DNA from: Selenomonadales bacterium
GTDB lineage: Bacteria; Bacillota; Clostridia; Christensenellales; QALW01
DNA length: 9,178 nucleotides
Direction of reading: 5' to 3'
NCBI GenBank assembly: GCA_003150515.1
Contig: QALW01000008.1
Location: 1 to 9,178 of the forward strand
The position numbers were made by a program, and so were the translations under genes. Positions within the stretch are counted from its first letter, which is position 1, and every line of letters begins with the position of its first letter. The notes beneath the pieces are model-generated. The model was not told the DNA's origin and did no database searches. It saw only the letters and a program-made list of their open reading frames with translations. Positions 1-5,911 of this stretch are shown here, piece by piece.

Positions 1-120
1 ACACTCCGGCTTTAACCATGCGCTCAACAGTCCTGTCCATCGCACATCGGGCCCGTAGCGCCTTCCATTGCCGCCGGGGATATAGCCATATGTGTTGGAA
101 TCGCCAAAGCATAAAATTCG
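1..120 (-). CDS. SGNH/GDSL-family hydrolase, N-terminal fragment (runs off the window; start disrupted)
   Basis: Reading the minus strand from 120 to 1 gives 40 uninterrupted codons beginning RILCFGDSNTYGYIPGG and continuing with RRYGPDVRWTGLL. The GDSN block, with its Ser nucleophile, followed by a PDVRWTG segment, is the N-terminal signature of SGNH/GDSL esterases related to arylesterase and lysophospholipase L1. These enzymes hydrolyse ester or acyl bonds; the substrate here is unknown. In relatives this block usually sits two to four residues after the initiator Met. Here the frame stays open back to a TAA at 192-190 but contains no ATG, GTG or TTG. The nearest ATG (157-155) follows AGAGG closely but lies in another frame, separated from codon CGA at 120-118 by a 34-nt GC-rich hairpin. 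Removing those 34 nt would give ATG-CGA-ATT-TTA. The gene may therefore be inactivated, or it may use ATT at 117-115. It lies about 50 nt downstream of cwlD on the same strand. The family call is firm; intactness is doubtful. Confidence 0.72.
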
Positions 121-154
121 TCGGGCCGAGCTCCGCTCGGCCGCGCGCCGCCCC
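121..154. repeat. GC-rich hairpin, possible small insertion at a start codon
   Basis: On the plus strand GGCCGAGC (124-131) and GCTCGGCC (135-142) form a perfect 8-bp stem with a TCC triloop, flanked by GC-only sequence (143-155). The stretch is far more GC-rich than its surroundings. It lies between an ATG (157-155, minus) and the first recognisable codon of the hydrolase, with CGA repeated at the junction (123-121 and 120-118). Read on the minus strand, it shares GGGGCGG and CGCGGCCGA, in the same order, with the large palindrome at 4827-4959, and it has the same design of a GC stem with a three-base loop. Kinship between the two is inferred. Confidence 0.55.
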
Positions 155-207
155 CATTTGCCTCTGTCTTTGATTCCAGAAACTCTTCTTTAATTATCAA
201 AATAAAT

Positions 208-906
208 TCAGCTAACCGCCGCTATATAATCAACCAAGCCGCAGAATACCGCATATGCCGCCATATCCTGATATTCGTCCGTTAAAAGAAGCGCTTCTTC
301 TTCCGGACAAGTCATAAATCCGCATTCCACCAGCACGCTCGGGCTGGAATATGTTCTCAACAGAAAAAAATCCTCTCCTTTGGCTATTCTCTTATTAGTG
401 GGATCCAGAAATTCCTTCAGCCTGTTTTGTACCATCGTCGCAAGCTGTTCCCCCGATTCCGAATCAGGATAATAAAATGTCTGCGCTCCTTTGACGCTTG
501 GATCCGGATAGGAATTCATATGTATACTGACGATTATATCCGGCTTAACCCCAGCTATAAGCTCCCCTCTGAGCCGCATATCCAGTTTCTTGGTATAAAT
601 ATCGTCAGCGCACAGCGCGCGCTCGTCCGTGCGCGTCAGAAACACCTGCACTCCCACGCTCTCCAATAGCTTTTTCAATTTATATGTAACGGACAAATTA
701 ACTTCAGCTTCCTTTGTCTTAGTAACAATTCCCACAACGCCTCCGTCTATACCGCCGTGCCCGGCGTCCAGCACTATCTTCAGGCCGTCAAATAGAGCGT
801 TGTTCTCCGTTTCAGTGCCGGCCGCTCTGATTTCTCCCGTCCTGCTCAAAAATAAAACGCCTATTATAACAGCCGTTAAAACAATCGCCGTCAGTTTTCC
901 TTTCAT
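208..906 (-). CDS. cwlD: CwlD-type N-acetylmuramoyl-L-alanine amidase
   Basis: This is a 232-residue Amidase_3 zinc enzyme that cleaves the bond between N-acetylmuramic acid and the stem peptide. In spore formers CwlD works with PdaA to make muramic-delta-lactam in the spore cortex. A short basic start and a hydrophobic helix (residues about 5-21) suggest an uncleaved anchor or signal peptide; the catalytic domain fills residues 42-229. Visible zinc ligands are H50 in LDAGHGG, E66 in TKTKEAEVN and H129 in VSIHMN; the likely catalytic Glu is E194 in VLVECGF. The motifs KKLDMRLR, NSYPDPSVKGAQ and FFLLR are typical of CwlD. I chose ATG 906 because GGGAGTG lies just upstream and the hydrophobic N-terminus begins there; the longer open frame to 996 adds 30 residues in AT-rich DNA. 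The length matches the family. It lies downstream of the DnaA-box region and upstream of the hydrolase fragment. No convincing promoter was found, although a SigE-like ATA-N16-CATATATAT is possible in the AT-rich block. Confidence 0.9.
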   Translation of the reverse strand: MKGKLTAIVLTAVIIGVLFLSRTGEIRAAGTETENNALFDGLKIVLDAGHGGIDGGVVGIVTKTKEAEVNLSVTYKLKKLLESVGVQVFLTRTDERALCADDIYTKKLDMRLRGELIAGVKPDIIVSIHMNSYPDPSVKGAQTFYYPDSESGEQLATMVQNRLKEFLDPTNKRIAKGEDFFLLRTYSSPSVLVECGFMTCPEEEALLLTDEYQDMAAYAVFCGLVDYIAAVS

Positions 907-926
907 AAATCTATCACTCCCAAATA

Positions 927-1009
927 TCTCTATTAAATCACTATAAATATATATGCTTAAAACGCAGTATATATTTACGCAATATATCAATATCAATCCT
1001 GCATTTTAT
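927..1009. other. AT-rich block between cwlD and the DnaA-box cluster
   Basis: About 80 bp of mostly A and T, including runs such as ATAAATATATATG and GTATATATTTA, lies between the cwlD start and the first DnaA-type box. It could be a DNA-unwinding element if the neighbouring cluster is an origin, or simply the cwlD promoter region. I see no clear run of DnaA-trio repeats. An open frame on the minus strand here (1141-941) has low-complexity content and no family resemblance, so I treat the stretch as non-coding. Confidence 0.4.
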
Positions 1010-1038
1010 CCTCTTTTGAAACAATCTGAAAAAAAGTT

Positions 1039-1229
1039 TGTGGATAATTTGCCCCTCGGCAAAATCCCCGTTTCTTCGGGAATACTGGCTTGTAAACAAT
1101 TTGCTTGTGGAAATGTTTAAAGCAGGAAGGATTTTATCCACAGATTATTCCTCCCGAATTACGCGGCAAGTCACTTTGTCCACAAAAATGAGATGGTTTA
1201 TCCACAGCTGTGGGTAAAAATTGTCCACA
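1039..1229. promoter_or_regulatory. Cluster of DnaA-box-like nonamers (candidate oriC or DnaA-titration site)
   Basis: Three exact DnaA boxes are present: TGTGGATAA at 1039-1047 (minus), TTATCCACA at 1134-1142 and TTATCCACA at 1198-1206. Three more differ at one base: TTGTCCACA at 1176-1184, TGTGGGTAA at 1209-1217 (minus) and TTGTCCACA at 1221-1229. A weaker TGTGGAAAT is at 1106-1114. The pair at 1198-1217 forms a near-perfect palindrome, TTATCCACAGCTGTGGGTAA. Six boxes within 190 bp in both orientations, beside an AT-rich block, is the layout of a bacterial origin. DnaA binding is established for this motif, but function here is inferred. The neighbours are cwlD and a membrane protein, not dnaA, dnaN or rpmH, so a DnaA-titration or DnaA-regulated site is an alternative. 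A short hairpin (TTGCA 1237-1241 with TGCAA 1250-1254) lies between the cluster and the membrane-protein stop and has no U-tract. Confidence 0.72.
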
Positions 1230-1265
1230 TGTATTTTTGCAAGGCAGCCTGCAATTAATTTCAAA

Positions 1266-1658
1266 TCAGCGCCCTTGATTAAATATATGCTTATTAATCG
1301 CCTTGCACAAAGGAGAAAGGGGCACGCATAAAAGCGTCCATAAAAAGAAATATAACGGGCATATTTGTCCCAGCAGATTAAAACGCATTTTAGAATAATC
1401 CCACACGTCCCATTTAAGCCCCAGATTAACTATACATCCCACCAGGAATTCCACAGCCGTAATAATGCCCGCTCCCGCAACAGCTTTTAACATAACCGGG
1501 CGCTTGTCCATGCGCGTATTTAATCGATACAAAAGGCAGAAACAGGTTCCGCCCGTAAGAGCCATAGTCCAATGCGAACGTCCCCTCCACGCCAGTTCAA
1601 TTGCGTAATATCCGCCGGCACCGCTCAAAAATATAAAAGCTGTCTCCCATTTTTTCAT
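1266..1658 (-). CDS. CmpB-type (putative ABC-transporter type IV) four-helix membrane protein
   Basis: A 130-residue integral membrane protein. Hydrophobic segments lie at about residues 5-22, 31-46, 57-79 and 93-114. The motifs ELAWRGRSHWTM, VWDYS and FNLLGQICPLYFFLW resemble the CmpB / 'putative ABC-transporter type IV' family (PF06541), whose biochemical role is not established; no ATPase subunit is nearby. ATG 1658 is chosen because AAAGGGAG lies seven bases upstream; the open frame extends to 1700 without a comparable ribosome site. The tail ends in a short basic segment, probably cytoplasmic. It is divergent from prmA across about 180 bp and upstream of the DnaA-box cluster. The family call is fairly sure; transport is only a label. 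Confidence 0.75.
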   Translation of the reverse strand: MKKWETAFIFLSGAGGYYAIELAWRGRSHWTMALTGGTCFCLLYRLNTRMDKRPVMLKAVAGAGIITAVEFLVGCIVNLGLKWDVWDYSKMRFNLLGQICPLYFFLWTLLCVPLSPLCKAINKHIFNQGR

Positions 1659-1761
1659 ATTTTTACTCCCTTTCGATTTTATATTTTGTCCCCGCAGCAA
1701 AATTTTAATACTTTTTTTACAACAAAATTTTCACGCCCGGCAACGTACAATGCAAATCCGC

Positions 1762-1791
1762 TTGCGCTAAAGACGCAGATGCTGTTAAAAT
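1762..1791 (+). promoter_or_regulatory. Probable SigA promoter of prmA
   Basis: TTGCGC (1762-1767) and TAAAAT (1786-1791) are 18 bp apart, and the -10 is preceded by TG with one base between (1783-1785), an extended -10. This predicts a start of transcription near 1798 and a leader of about 42 nt before the prmA ATG. The match is moderate. Confidence 0.45.
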
Positions 1792-1839
1792 AATAAAAGA
1801 TTGTACGCGCGTTTAAAAATAAATACAGAGGATATAATA

Positions 1840-2766
1840 ATGGAATGGTTTGAGCTTATTATAAATCCCGGCAGCGCCGACGTAAGCGAAATTGAAGGAG
1901 CTATATGCATGTGCGGCATTAATAGCTGGGCTATAGAGGATAAAAGCGATTTGGAGGATTTTCTTCAGCGTAATAAGGAATTATGGGATTATGTAGACCA
2001 ATCCCTGCTTGAGCGCAAAGAAACCCTTATAAAAATCTATCTTCCCGATAATCCGCAGGGACGGGATATGCTGCTTAATCTTAAAACAGCCCTTCAGGCT
2101 TATCAAAGCGCGGGCCTGAGCATGTCCACGGGCAGCGTAAACGAAGAGGATTGGGCAAATAACTGGAAAAAATATTTTAAGCCTCTTGAAATAGGAAAGC
2201 GCTTATGCATATGTCCTCAATGGGAGAATTACGCTAACCCGGAGAGAAAAATACTTAAAATTGATCCGGGCAGCGCGTTTGGAACGGGCGACCACGCGAC
2301 TACCCGCCTCTGCCTTGAATTTCTGGACGAAATAATTAAAGGAGGCGAGCAGGTGCTGGACGTGGGAACGGGCAGCGGCATACTAGCGGCAGCCTCTGTC
2401 CTGCTGGGCGCTCAAAGCGCTTTAGGAACGGATATAGATGAGAATTCGGTAAACATTGCCCGTTCTACGGCTGCTTTGAATAATCTTCACGCATGCACAT
2501 TTATACAGAATAATTTGGCGGCAGGGATAACCGGGCAATACAATTTAATTTTAGCCAATATAGTAGCGGACATTATAATCCGGCTCGCGCCCCAGCTTCC
2601 TCCCCTGCTCGCGCCCAACGGGCTATTTATATCCTCCGGGATAATTGACGAACGCCTGTCAGAAGTGCAGACGAAACTGTCCAGCCTGGGCTTTGAGATA
2701 TTGGATACGCGCATGGCGGACGGCTGGGCGGCCATACTTGCCCGAGTCCCCGAACAAGCACATTGA
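1840..2766 (+). CDS. prmA: Ribosomal protein L11 methyltransferase
   Basis: This is a 308-residue cytoplasmic enzyme that uses S-adenosylmethionine to trimethylate amino groups of ribosomal protein L11. Residues 1-100 form the L11-binding domain. The conserved WANNWKKYFKP segment is at 105-115, GSAFGTGDHATTRLCLE at 144-160, the SAM-binding glycine loop VLDVGTGSGILAAAS at 172-186, acidic residues in GTDID near 200, and the PrmA-type LANI at 238-241 in place of the NPPY of other methyltransferases. The length is normal. ATG 1840 follows AGAGGA with normal spacing; a TTG at 1801 would add 13 residues unlike the family. In many Firmicutes prmA follows dnaJ in the heat-shock operon; here it stands alone with its own promoter, divergent from the membrane protein, and ends about 60 bp before rubrerythrin. 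Confidence 0.93.
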   Translation: MEWFELIINPGSADVSEIEGAICMCGINSWAIEDKSDLEDFLQRNKELWDYVDQSLLERKETLIKIYLPDNPQGRDMLLNLKTALQAYQSAGLSMSTGSVNEEDWANNWKKYFKPLEIGKRLCICPQWENYANPERKILKIDPGSAFGTGDHATTRLCLEFLDEIIKGGEQVLDVGTGSGILAAASVLLGAQSALGTDIDENSVNIARSTAALNNLHACTFIQNNLAAGITGQYNLILANIVADIIIRLAPQLPPLLAPNGLFISSGIIDERLSEVQTKLSSLGFEILDTRMADGWAAILARVPEQAH

Positions 2767-2768
2767 TA

Positions 2769-2797
2769 TTGCTTTTATAAAATCAATAGTGTATAAT
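2769..2797 (+). promoter_or_regulatory. SigA promoter of the rubrerythrin gene
   Basis: A perfect TATAAT (2792-2797) has TTGCTT (2769-2774) 17 bp upstream, immediately after the prmA stop codon. Transcription would start near 2804, giving a leader of about 23 nt that carries AAAGGATGA as the ribosome site. The right half of a PerR box is not recognisable here. Confidence 0.6.
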
Positions 2798-2826
2798 ATG
2801 GAAAAATACGAAAGGATGACTTAATT

Positions 2827-3366
2827 ATGAAAGATTTAAAAGGCTCCAGAACAGAAGCTAATTTAATGGCCGCCTTTGCAGGCGAATCCCAGGCCCGGAA
2901 CAAATACACCTTTTACGCCTCCAAGGCCAAAAAAGACGGATACGAACAAATAGCCCGCATATTCCTGGAAACAGCCGACAACGAAAAAGAGCACGCTAAA
3001 ATATGGTTTAAGCTGCTGCACGACGGCATGCCCGGCACCCCCGAAAATCTGCTGGACGCCGCCGGAGGGGAAAATTACGAATGGACGGAAATGTACGCCC
3101 AGTTTGCCAAGGAGGCCAAGGAAGAAGGCTTTGACCATATCGCCTGGCTTTTTGAAGCGGTGGGCAAAATTGAAAAAGAGCACGAGGAGAGATACCGCGC
3201 GCTCATTAACAATATTCAGAACAACCAGGTCTTCGTTAAGCCGGGCGAATCAGTTTGGCAATGTTCCAACTGCGGACATATACACATTGGCAAGGAGGCT
3301 CCCGGAGTATGCCCGGTCTGCGAGCATCCCCAGGCTTATTTCCAGCTTCAGGCCAAGAATTATTGA
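2827..3366 (+). CDS. rbr: Rubrerythrin
   Basis: A 179-residue cytoplasmic peroxidase that reduces hydrogen peroxide with electrons from rubredoxin or NADH-linked donors, protecting anaerobes from oxidative stress. The N-terminal four-helix ferritin-like domain (about residues 6-128) shows the diiron ligands: E20 in AFAGES, E53 and H56 in DNEKEH, E85 and E88 in YEWTEM, and E116 and H119 in KIEKEH. The C-terminal rubredoxin-like domain has C146 and C149 (WQCSNCGH) and C162 and C165 (GVCPVCEHPQ) to hold a single iron. All ligands are present, so the protein should be active. It is shorter than the 191-residue Desulfovibrio enzyme but normal for clostridial rubrerythrins. It has its own promoter after prmA and ends at a bidirectional terminator. 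Confidence 0.95.
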   Translation: MKDLKGSRTEANLMAAFAGESQARNKYTFYASKAKKDGYEQIARIFLETADNEKEHAKIWFKLLHDGMPGTPENLLDAAGGENYEWTEMYAQFAKEAKEEGFDHIAWLFEAVGKIEKEHEERYRALINNIQNNQVFVKPGESVWQCSNCGHIHIGKEAPGVCPVCEHPQAYFQLQAKNY

Positions 3367-3489
3367 GCCTGCCTGAGCGCAGAAATTCATCAGCGACGCC
3401 AATCCCCAGGGCTTATCAAATATCTGCGGCTGTGAAAATTTACAGCTTTCAATAATATAAATTATATAATTGAGACGTCTAAATCATAA

Positions 3490-3523
3490 AAAGCTCTATG
3501 CCCGCAAATAGGCATAGAGCTTT
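3490..3523. terminator. Bidirectional intrinsic terminator between convergent genes
   Basis: A perfect 13-bp stem (3490-3502 with 3511-3523; AAAGCTCTATGCC and its complement) with an 8-nt loop is followed on the plus strand by CTTTTATTTCTT and on the minus strand by TTATGATTT. It can end rubrerythrin from one side and the aldo/keto reductase from the other. I see no gene in 3367-3615. A second, weaker stem at 3540-3546/3565-3571 may assist on the minus side. Confidence 0.9.
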
Positions 3524-3615
3524 CTTTTATTTCTTAATATTCCAGGAGCTCCAAAACTAACAGGCCTGGAAAAGCGCGTTCCTCTTAAATAATAGCATTG
3601 CGCCGGCGGACGTTT

Positions 3616-4740
3616 TCAATTAAGGCCAAGCGTCTTAACGGCTTTGGAGAGTTCCGAGCGTATAGCAATATGCTGCGGACATACCTGCTCGCATTTTCCG
3701 CATTTTATGCACTTTGCGGCGTTATTCATGCCATGCCCGCCCACGAGCCATTCCTCCTGATGCTTGGCGGAGGAAACATTATCGTACAGAGTCAGGTAGT
3801 TCATGGCCGTAAAGGTGCCTGAAATGCCTATATTCTTAGGACATACCTTTGCGCAGTAATTGCAGGCGGTGCAAGGAATCAAAGGTATGTTTTTCATAGC
3901 CTCCTGCGCCTTAGCTATAACCTGCCGCTCTCCGGCTGTCAAAGAAACAAAATCCTTCATAAAGGAAATATTGTCCTCCATTTGCTCCATATTGCTCATG
4001 CCCGAAAGCACGGTTATAACTCCCTCTAAATCGGCAGCATACCTTATTGCCCAGGACGCGGCGGAAGCTTTGGAATCGGCCTTTTTAAAGATATCCATAA
4101 CGGGCTGAGGCGGAGTGGCCAGCATGCCGCCCTTTACAGGCTCCATAATTATAACCGGCTTGCCGTGCCTGCGCGCCGTCTCATAGCAGGCTCTGGACTG
4201 TATAGAGGGGCTGTCCCAGTCCGCATAATTAATCTGAAGCTGCACAAATTCCATTTCAGGATGCGCCGTCAGGATAGCGTCCAATTCCTCGGCCGTTGAA
4301 TGAAAAGAGAAGCCTACATGCTTTAAAACGCCCTCCTTTTTCTTCTCCTGAACAAAGCTCCACATATCCAGCCTGTCAAAAGCGGCCGTTCGGCTTTCGC
4401 CCAGATTGTGCAAAAGATAAAAATCAAAATATCCGGTGCCCGTCCGCTCAAGGGATACATTTAACTGCTCCGCGGCTTCAAGGCGCGTTTTGCAGTTAAT
4501 CCAGGCGGCGTTCTTAGTAGCCAGCTGAAAGCTTTCTCTGGGATAGCGTTTAATAAGCGCCTCGTTAATGGCCTCCTCGCTTCCGGCATAGGCCCAGGCG
4601 GTATCAAAATATGTAAAACCAGCCTCTAAAAACCGAGACACCATAAGCTTTACCTGCTCAATATCAATGCCGCCGCCCTCTTTCTGAGGCAGGCGCATAA
4701 GCCCAAAGCCCAGCTTTTTAATATTCTCGCCTAAATACAT
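3616..4740 (-). CDS. Aldo/keto reductase with C-terminal 2x[4Fe-4S] ferredoxin domain
   Basis: A 374-residue cytoplasmic oxidoreductase. Residues 1-275 form the NAD(P)H-dependent aldo/keto reductase barrel, with the catalytic tetrad visible as D46 and Y51 (FDTAWAYAGSE), K76 (LATKNA) and H111 (YLLHNL). Residues 288-360 hold two ferredoxin motifs, CTACNYCAKVCP (C290, 293, 296, 300) and CIKCGKCEQVCP (C344, 347, 350, 354), expected to bind two [4Fe-4S] clusters. This fusion is common in anaerobic Firmicutes and is usually annotated only as 'aldo/keto reductase'; the substrate and the role of the clusters are not established. ATG 4740 follows AAGGGAGGA, a strong ribosome site. It is probably transcribed alone from a consensus SigA promoter (4797-4826), just downstream of the palindromic element, and ends at the bidirectional terminator. 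Its length and motifs are complete. Confidence 0.93.
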   Translation of the reverse strand: MYLGENIKKLGFGLMRLPQKEGGGIDIEQVKLMVSRFLEAGFTYFDTAWAYAGSEEAINEALIKRYPRESFQLATKNAAWINCKTRLEAAEQLNVSLERTGTGYFDFYLLHNLGESRTAAFDRLDMWSFVQEKKKEGVLKHVGFSFHSTAEELDAILTAHPEMEFVQLQINYADWDSPSIQSRACYETARRHGKPVIIMEPVKGGMLATPPQPVMDIFKKADSKASAASWAIRYAADLEGVITVLSGMSNMEQMEDNISFMKDFVSLTAGERQVIAKAQEAMKNIPLIPCTACNYCAKVCPKNIGISGTFTAMNYLTLYDNVSSAKHQEEWLVGGHGMNNAAKCIKCGKCEQVCPQHIAIRSELSKAVKTLGLN

Positions 4741-4796
4741 ATTTTCTTCCTCCCTTTTATAACCGCGCTCAACGGCTGCGCTTTTCTTCTGTAAGA

Positions 4797-4826
4797 ATTA
4801 TAAGGCTTTGGCCGGACTGATGTCAA
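4797..4826 (-). promoter_or_regulatory. Consensus SigA promoter of the aldo/keto reductase gene
   Basis: On the minus strand TTGACA (4826-4821) and TATAAT (4802-4797) are both perfect and 18 bp apart. Transcription would start near 4790, about 50 nt before the ATG. The -35 box overlaps the left TCAA that borders the palindromic element at 4827-4959, so everything upstream of -35 is that element. Confidence 0.75.
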
Positions 4827-4959
4827 GCGCGCGGGAATAATAGCATAAGGGGGGGGCGGACGTTCGCGGCCGAAGGCCGCGGGCCGGGCGGCACGCCCGG
4901 CCCAGGCAGGCTTAGCCTGCCGAACGTCCGCCCCCCCTTATGCTATTATTCCCGCGCGC
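4827..4959. repeat. Palindromic cloverleaf-type element (133 bp), possible non-autonomous mobile repeat
   Basis: The ends are perfect 22-bp inverted repeats (GCGCGCGGGAATAATAGCAT... at 4827-4848, complement at 4938-4959). They continue inward through G8 (4849-4856) opposite C7 (4931-4937) and a perfect 10-bp stem (CGGACGTTCG 4857-4866 with 4921-4930), giving an arm of about 40 bp. Inside are three consecutive perfect hairpins, each with a three-base loop: GCGGCC-GAA-GGCCGC (4866-4880), a 10-bp stem with GCA loop (4881-4903) and GGCAGGC-TTA-GCCTGCC (4905-4921). TCAA lies directly outside both ends (4823-4826 and 4960-4963), consistent with a 4-bp target duplication. It has no coding capacity. 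It follows the metallopeptidase stop and touches the reductase promoter. There is no U-tract, so a simple terminator is unlikely. Mobility is inferred. Confidence 0.8.
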
Positions 4960-4982
4960 TCAATTCTCCTGCCCAAAACCCG

Positions 4983-5726
4983 TTATTTAACAATCACCGC
5001 GCGCCCGTATTCCTCCAGGAGCGCCCTGCGTTCCTTCCAATCGGGCATAACAGCCTCAAGCTTTTCATAAAAGCGTTTGGAATGATCGGGCTGCAAAAAA
5101 TGCGTCAGTTCATGAGCGGCAACATATTGCATGCATTTTTCAGGCACATGTATAAGCGCCGTATTAAAAGTAACCGCGCCCCGCGCCGGCCGGCAGCTTC
5201 CCCACCTTGCTTTCATCTTCCTCAGATATATCTGCGGAAAACGCACGCCGTAAATCTCAAAAGCAGGATAAATTGCCTCCATAACCCTCGGAAATATACG
5301 CTCGCAGCTTTGCCTGAGCCATTTTTCCATAATTCTCCGCCTGAGCGCATGCTCGCCGGGCGATAAACAGGATAAAATAATCTTTTCTGCCTCTATGCGC
5401 GCGCCGTTCTTCCCCTTCTCCAGATTTAAAACATATCTTTGCCCCAAAATATATATAATGTCGCCGTCCTCATACGTTCCTCTCATAGGAGGATATTTCC
5501 CCTCGTTATATTTCTCCAGAGCCCTGAAAATATAATCTCCCTTTGAAAGAAGAAAGCGTTCTATATATTCCAAAGGCACAGTATAATCAGCCGAAACATA
5601 AATCCTCTCCGGCTTTATGCGCACGTTGATATTCTTCACATGTTTGCGCTCCAGCTCATATTCAAATTCACGGCCGTTATACGCAAACCGATTTATGCTG
5701 ATATCCTTTGAATGTTTTGCGCGCAT
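4983..5726 (-). CDS. YgjP/SprT-like zinc metallopeptidase (DUF45, M48-type)
   Basis: A 247-residue cytoplasmic protein of the YgjP-type family (DUF45/WLM-like). The zinc site is clear: H205, E206 and H209 in AAHELTHF, with a further conserved H215 in PDHSKRF, giving HExxH-x5-H. The upstream RWGSC (174-178), GAVTFNTALIHVP and YVAAHE segments are family hallmarks. The N-terminal half (residues 10-110) is a beta-rich region with VRIKPERIYVSADYTVP, also typical. Members are usually called predicted metal-dependent hydrolases; a physiological substrate is not established. ATG 5726 follows GAGGGG with good spacing, and the length is normal. It has its own promoter (5803-5831) with a small hairpin in the leader (TGCGGA/TCCGCA at 5779-5792). 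Downstream, only 20 bp separate its stop from the palindromic element. Confidence 0.88.
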   Translation of the reverse strand: MRAKHSKDISINRFAYNGREFEYELERKHVKNINVRIKPERIYVSADYTVPLEYIERFLLSKGDYIFRALEKYNEGKYPPMRGTYEDGDIIYILGQRYVLNLEKGKNGARIEAEKIILSCLSPGEHALRRRIMEKWLRQSCERIFPRVMEAIYPAFEIYGVRFPQIYLRKMKARWGSCRPARGAVTFNTALIHVPEKCMQYVAAHELTHFLQPDHSKRFYEKLEAVMPDWKERRALLEEYGRAVIVK

Positions 5727-5802
5727 ATTATCCCCTCAGCTCCCCCAAATTCAAGCCCGGCCAAAGCCCCGCCCCCTGTGCGGATTTCCGCAGCTTAAAC
5801 CA

Positions 5803-5831
5803 ATTATATCACGGCGGCGCCCCTCAAACAA
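5803..5831 (-). promoter_or_regulatory. SigA promoter of the metallopeptidase gene
   Basis: On the minus strand TTGTTT (5831-5826) and a perfect TATAAT (5808-5803) are 17 bp apart, and TG plus one base precedes the -10 (5811-5809), an extended -10. The predicted leader is about 70 nt. Confidence 0.65.
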
Positions 5832-5882
5832 GCGTCTGACGTCATTGGTTTTGATTGGGTTCGGAGCTTAAAGATATAAATA

Positions 5883-5911
5883 AACGGGAAGAGCCTTAAG
5901 CCCTCCCCGTT
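5883..5911 (-). terminator. Intrinsic terminator overlapping the stop codon of the surface-protein gene
   Basis: AACGGG (5883-5888) pairs with CCCGTT (5906-5911), with an inner GAG/CTC and a two-base bulge. On the minus strand the stem is followed by TATTTATATCTTT. The gene's TAA (5898-5896) lies inside the loop, so the last codons form part of the hairpin. It separates this gene from the metallopeptidase promoter. Confidence 0.65.

Noticed and set aside
906..996. Longer cwlD start at 996
   Set aside because: The extra 30 residues come from AT-rich DNA, precede the normal signal-anchor, and lack a ribosome site, whereas ATG 906 has one.
941..1141. 66-codon minus-strand open frame between cwlD and the DnaA boxes
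   Set aside because: It overlaps the cwlD leader and the AT-rich and DnaA-box sequence, has no ribosome site, and its product is low-complexity without family features.
4827..4959. The large palindrome as an ordinary intrinsic terminator of the metallopeptidase gene
   Set aside because: There is no U-tract on either strand, the three-hairpin core is not terminator-like, and the perfect GC/AT-mixed arms with a flanking direct repeat fit an element better. Some termination effect is still possible.
5082..5366. Plus-strand open frames antisense to the metallopeptidase, reductase and surface-protein genes
   Set aside because: They mirror well-supported genes on the other strand, lack ribosome sites and show no family motifs.
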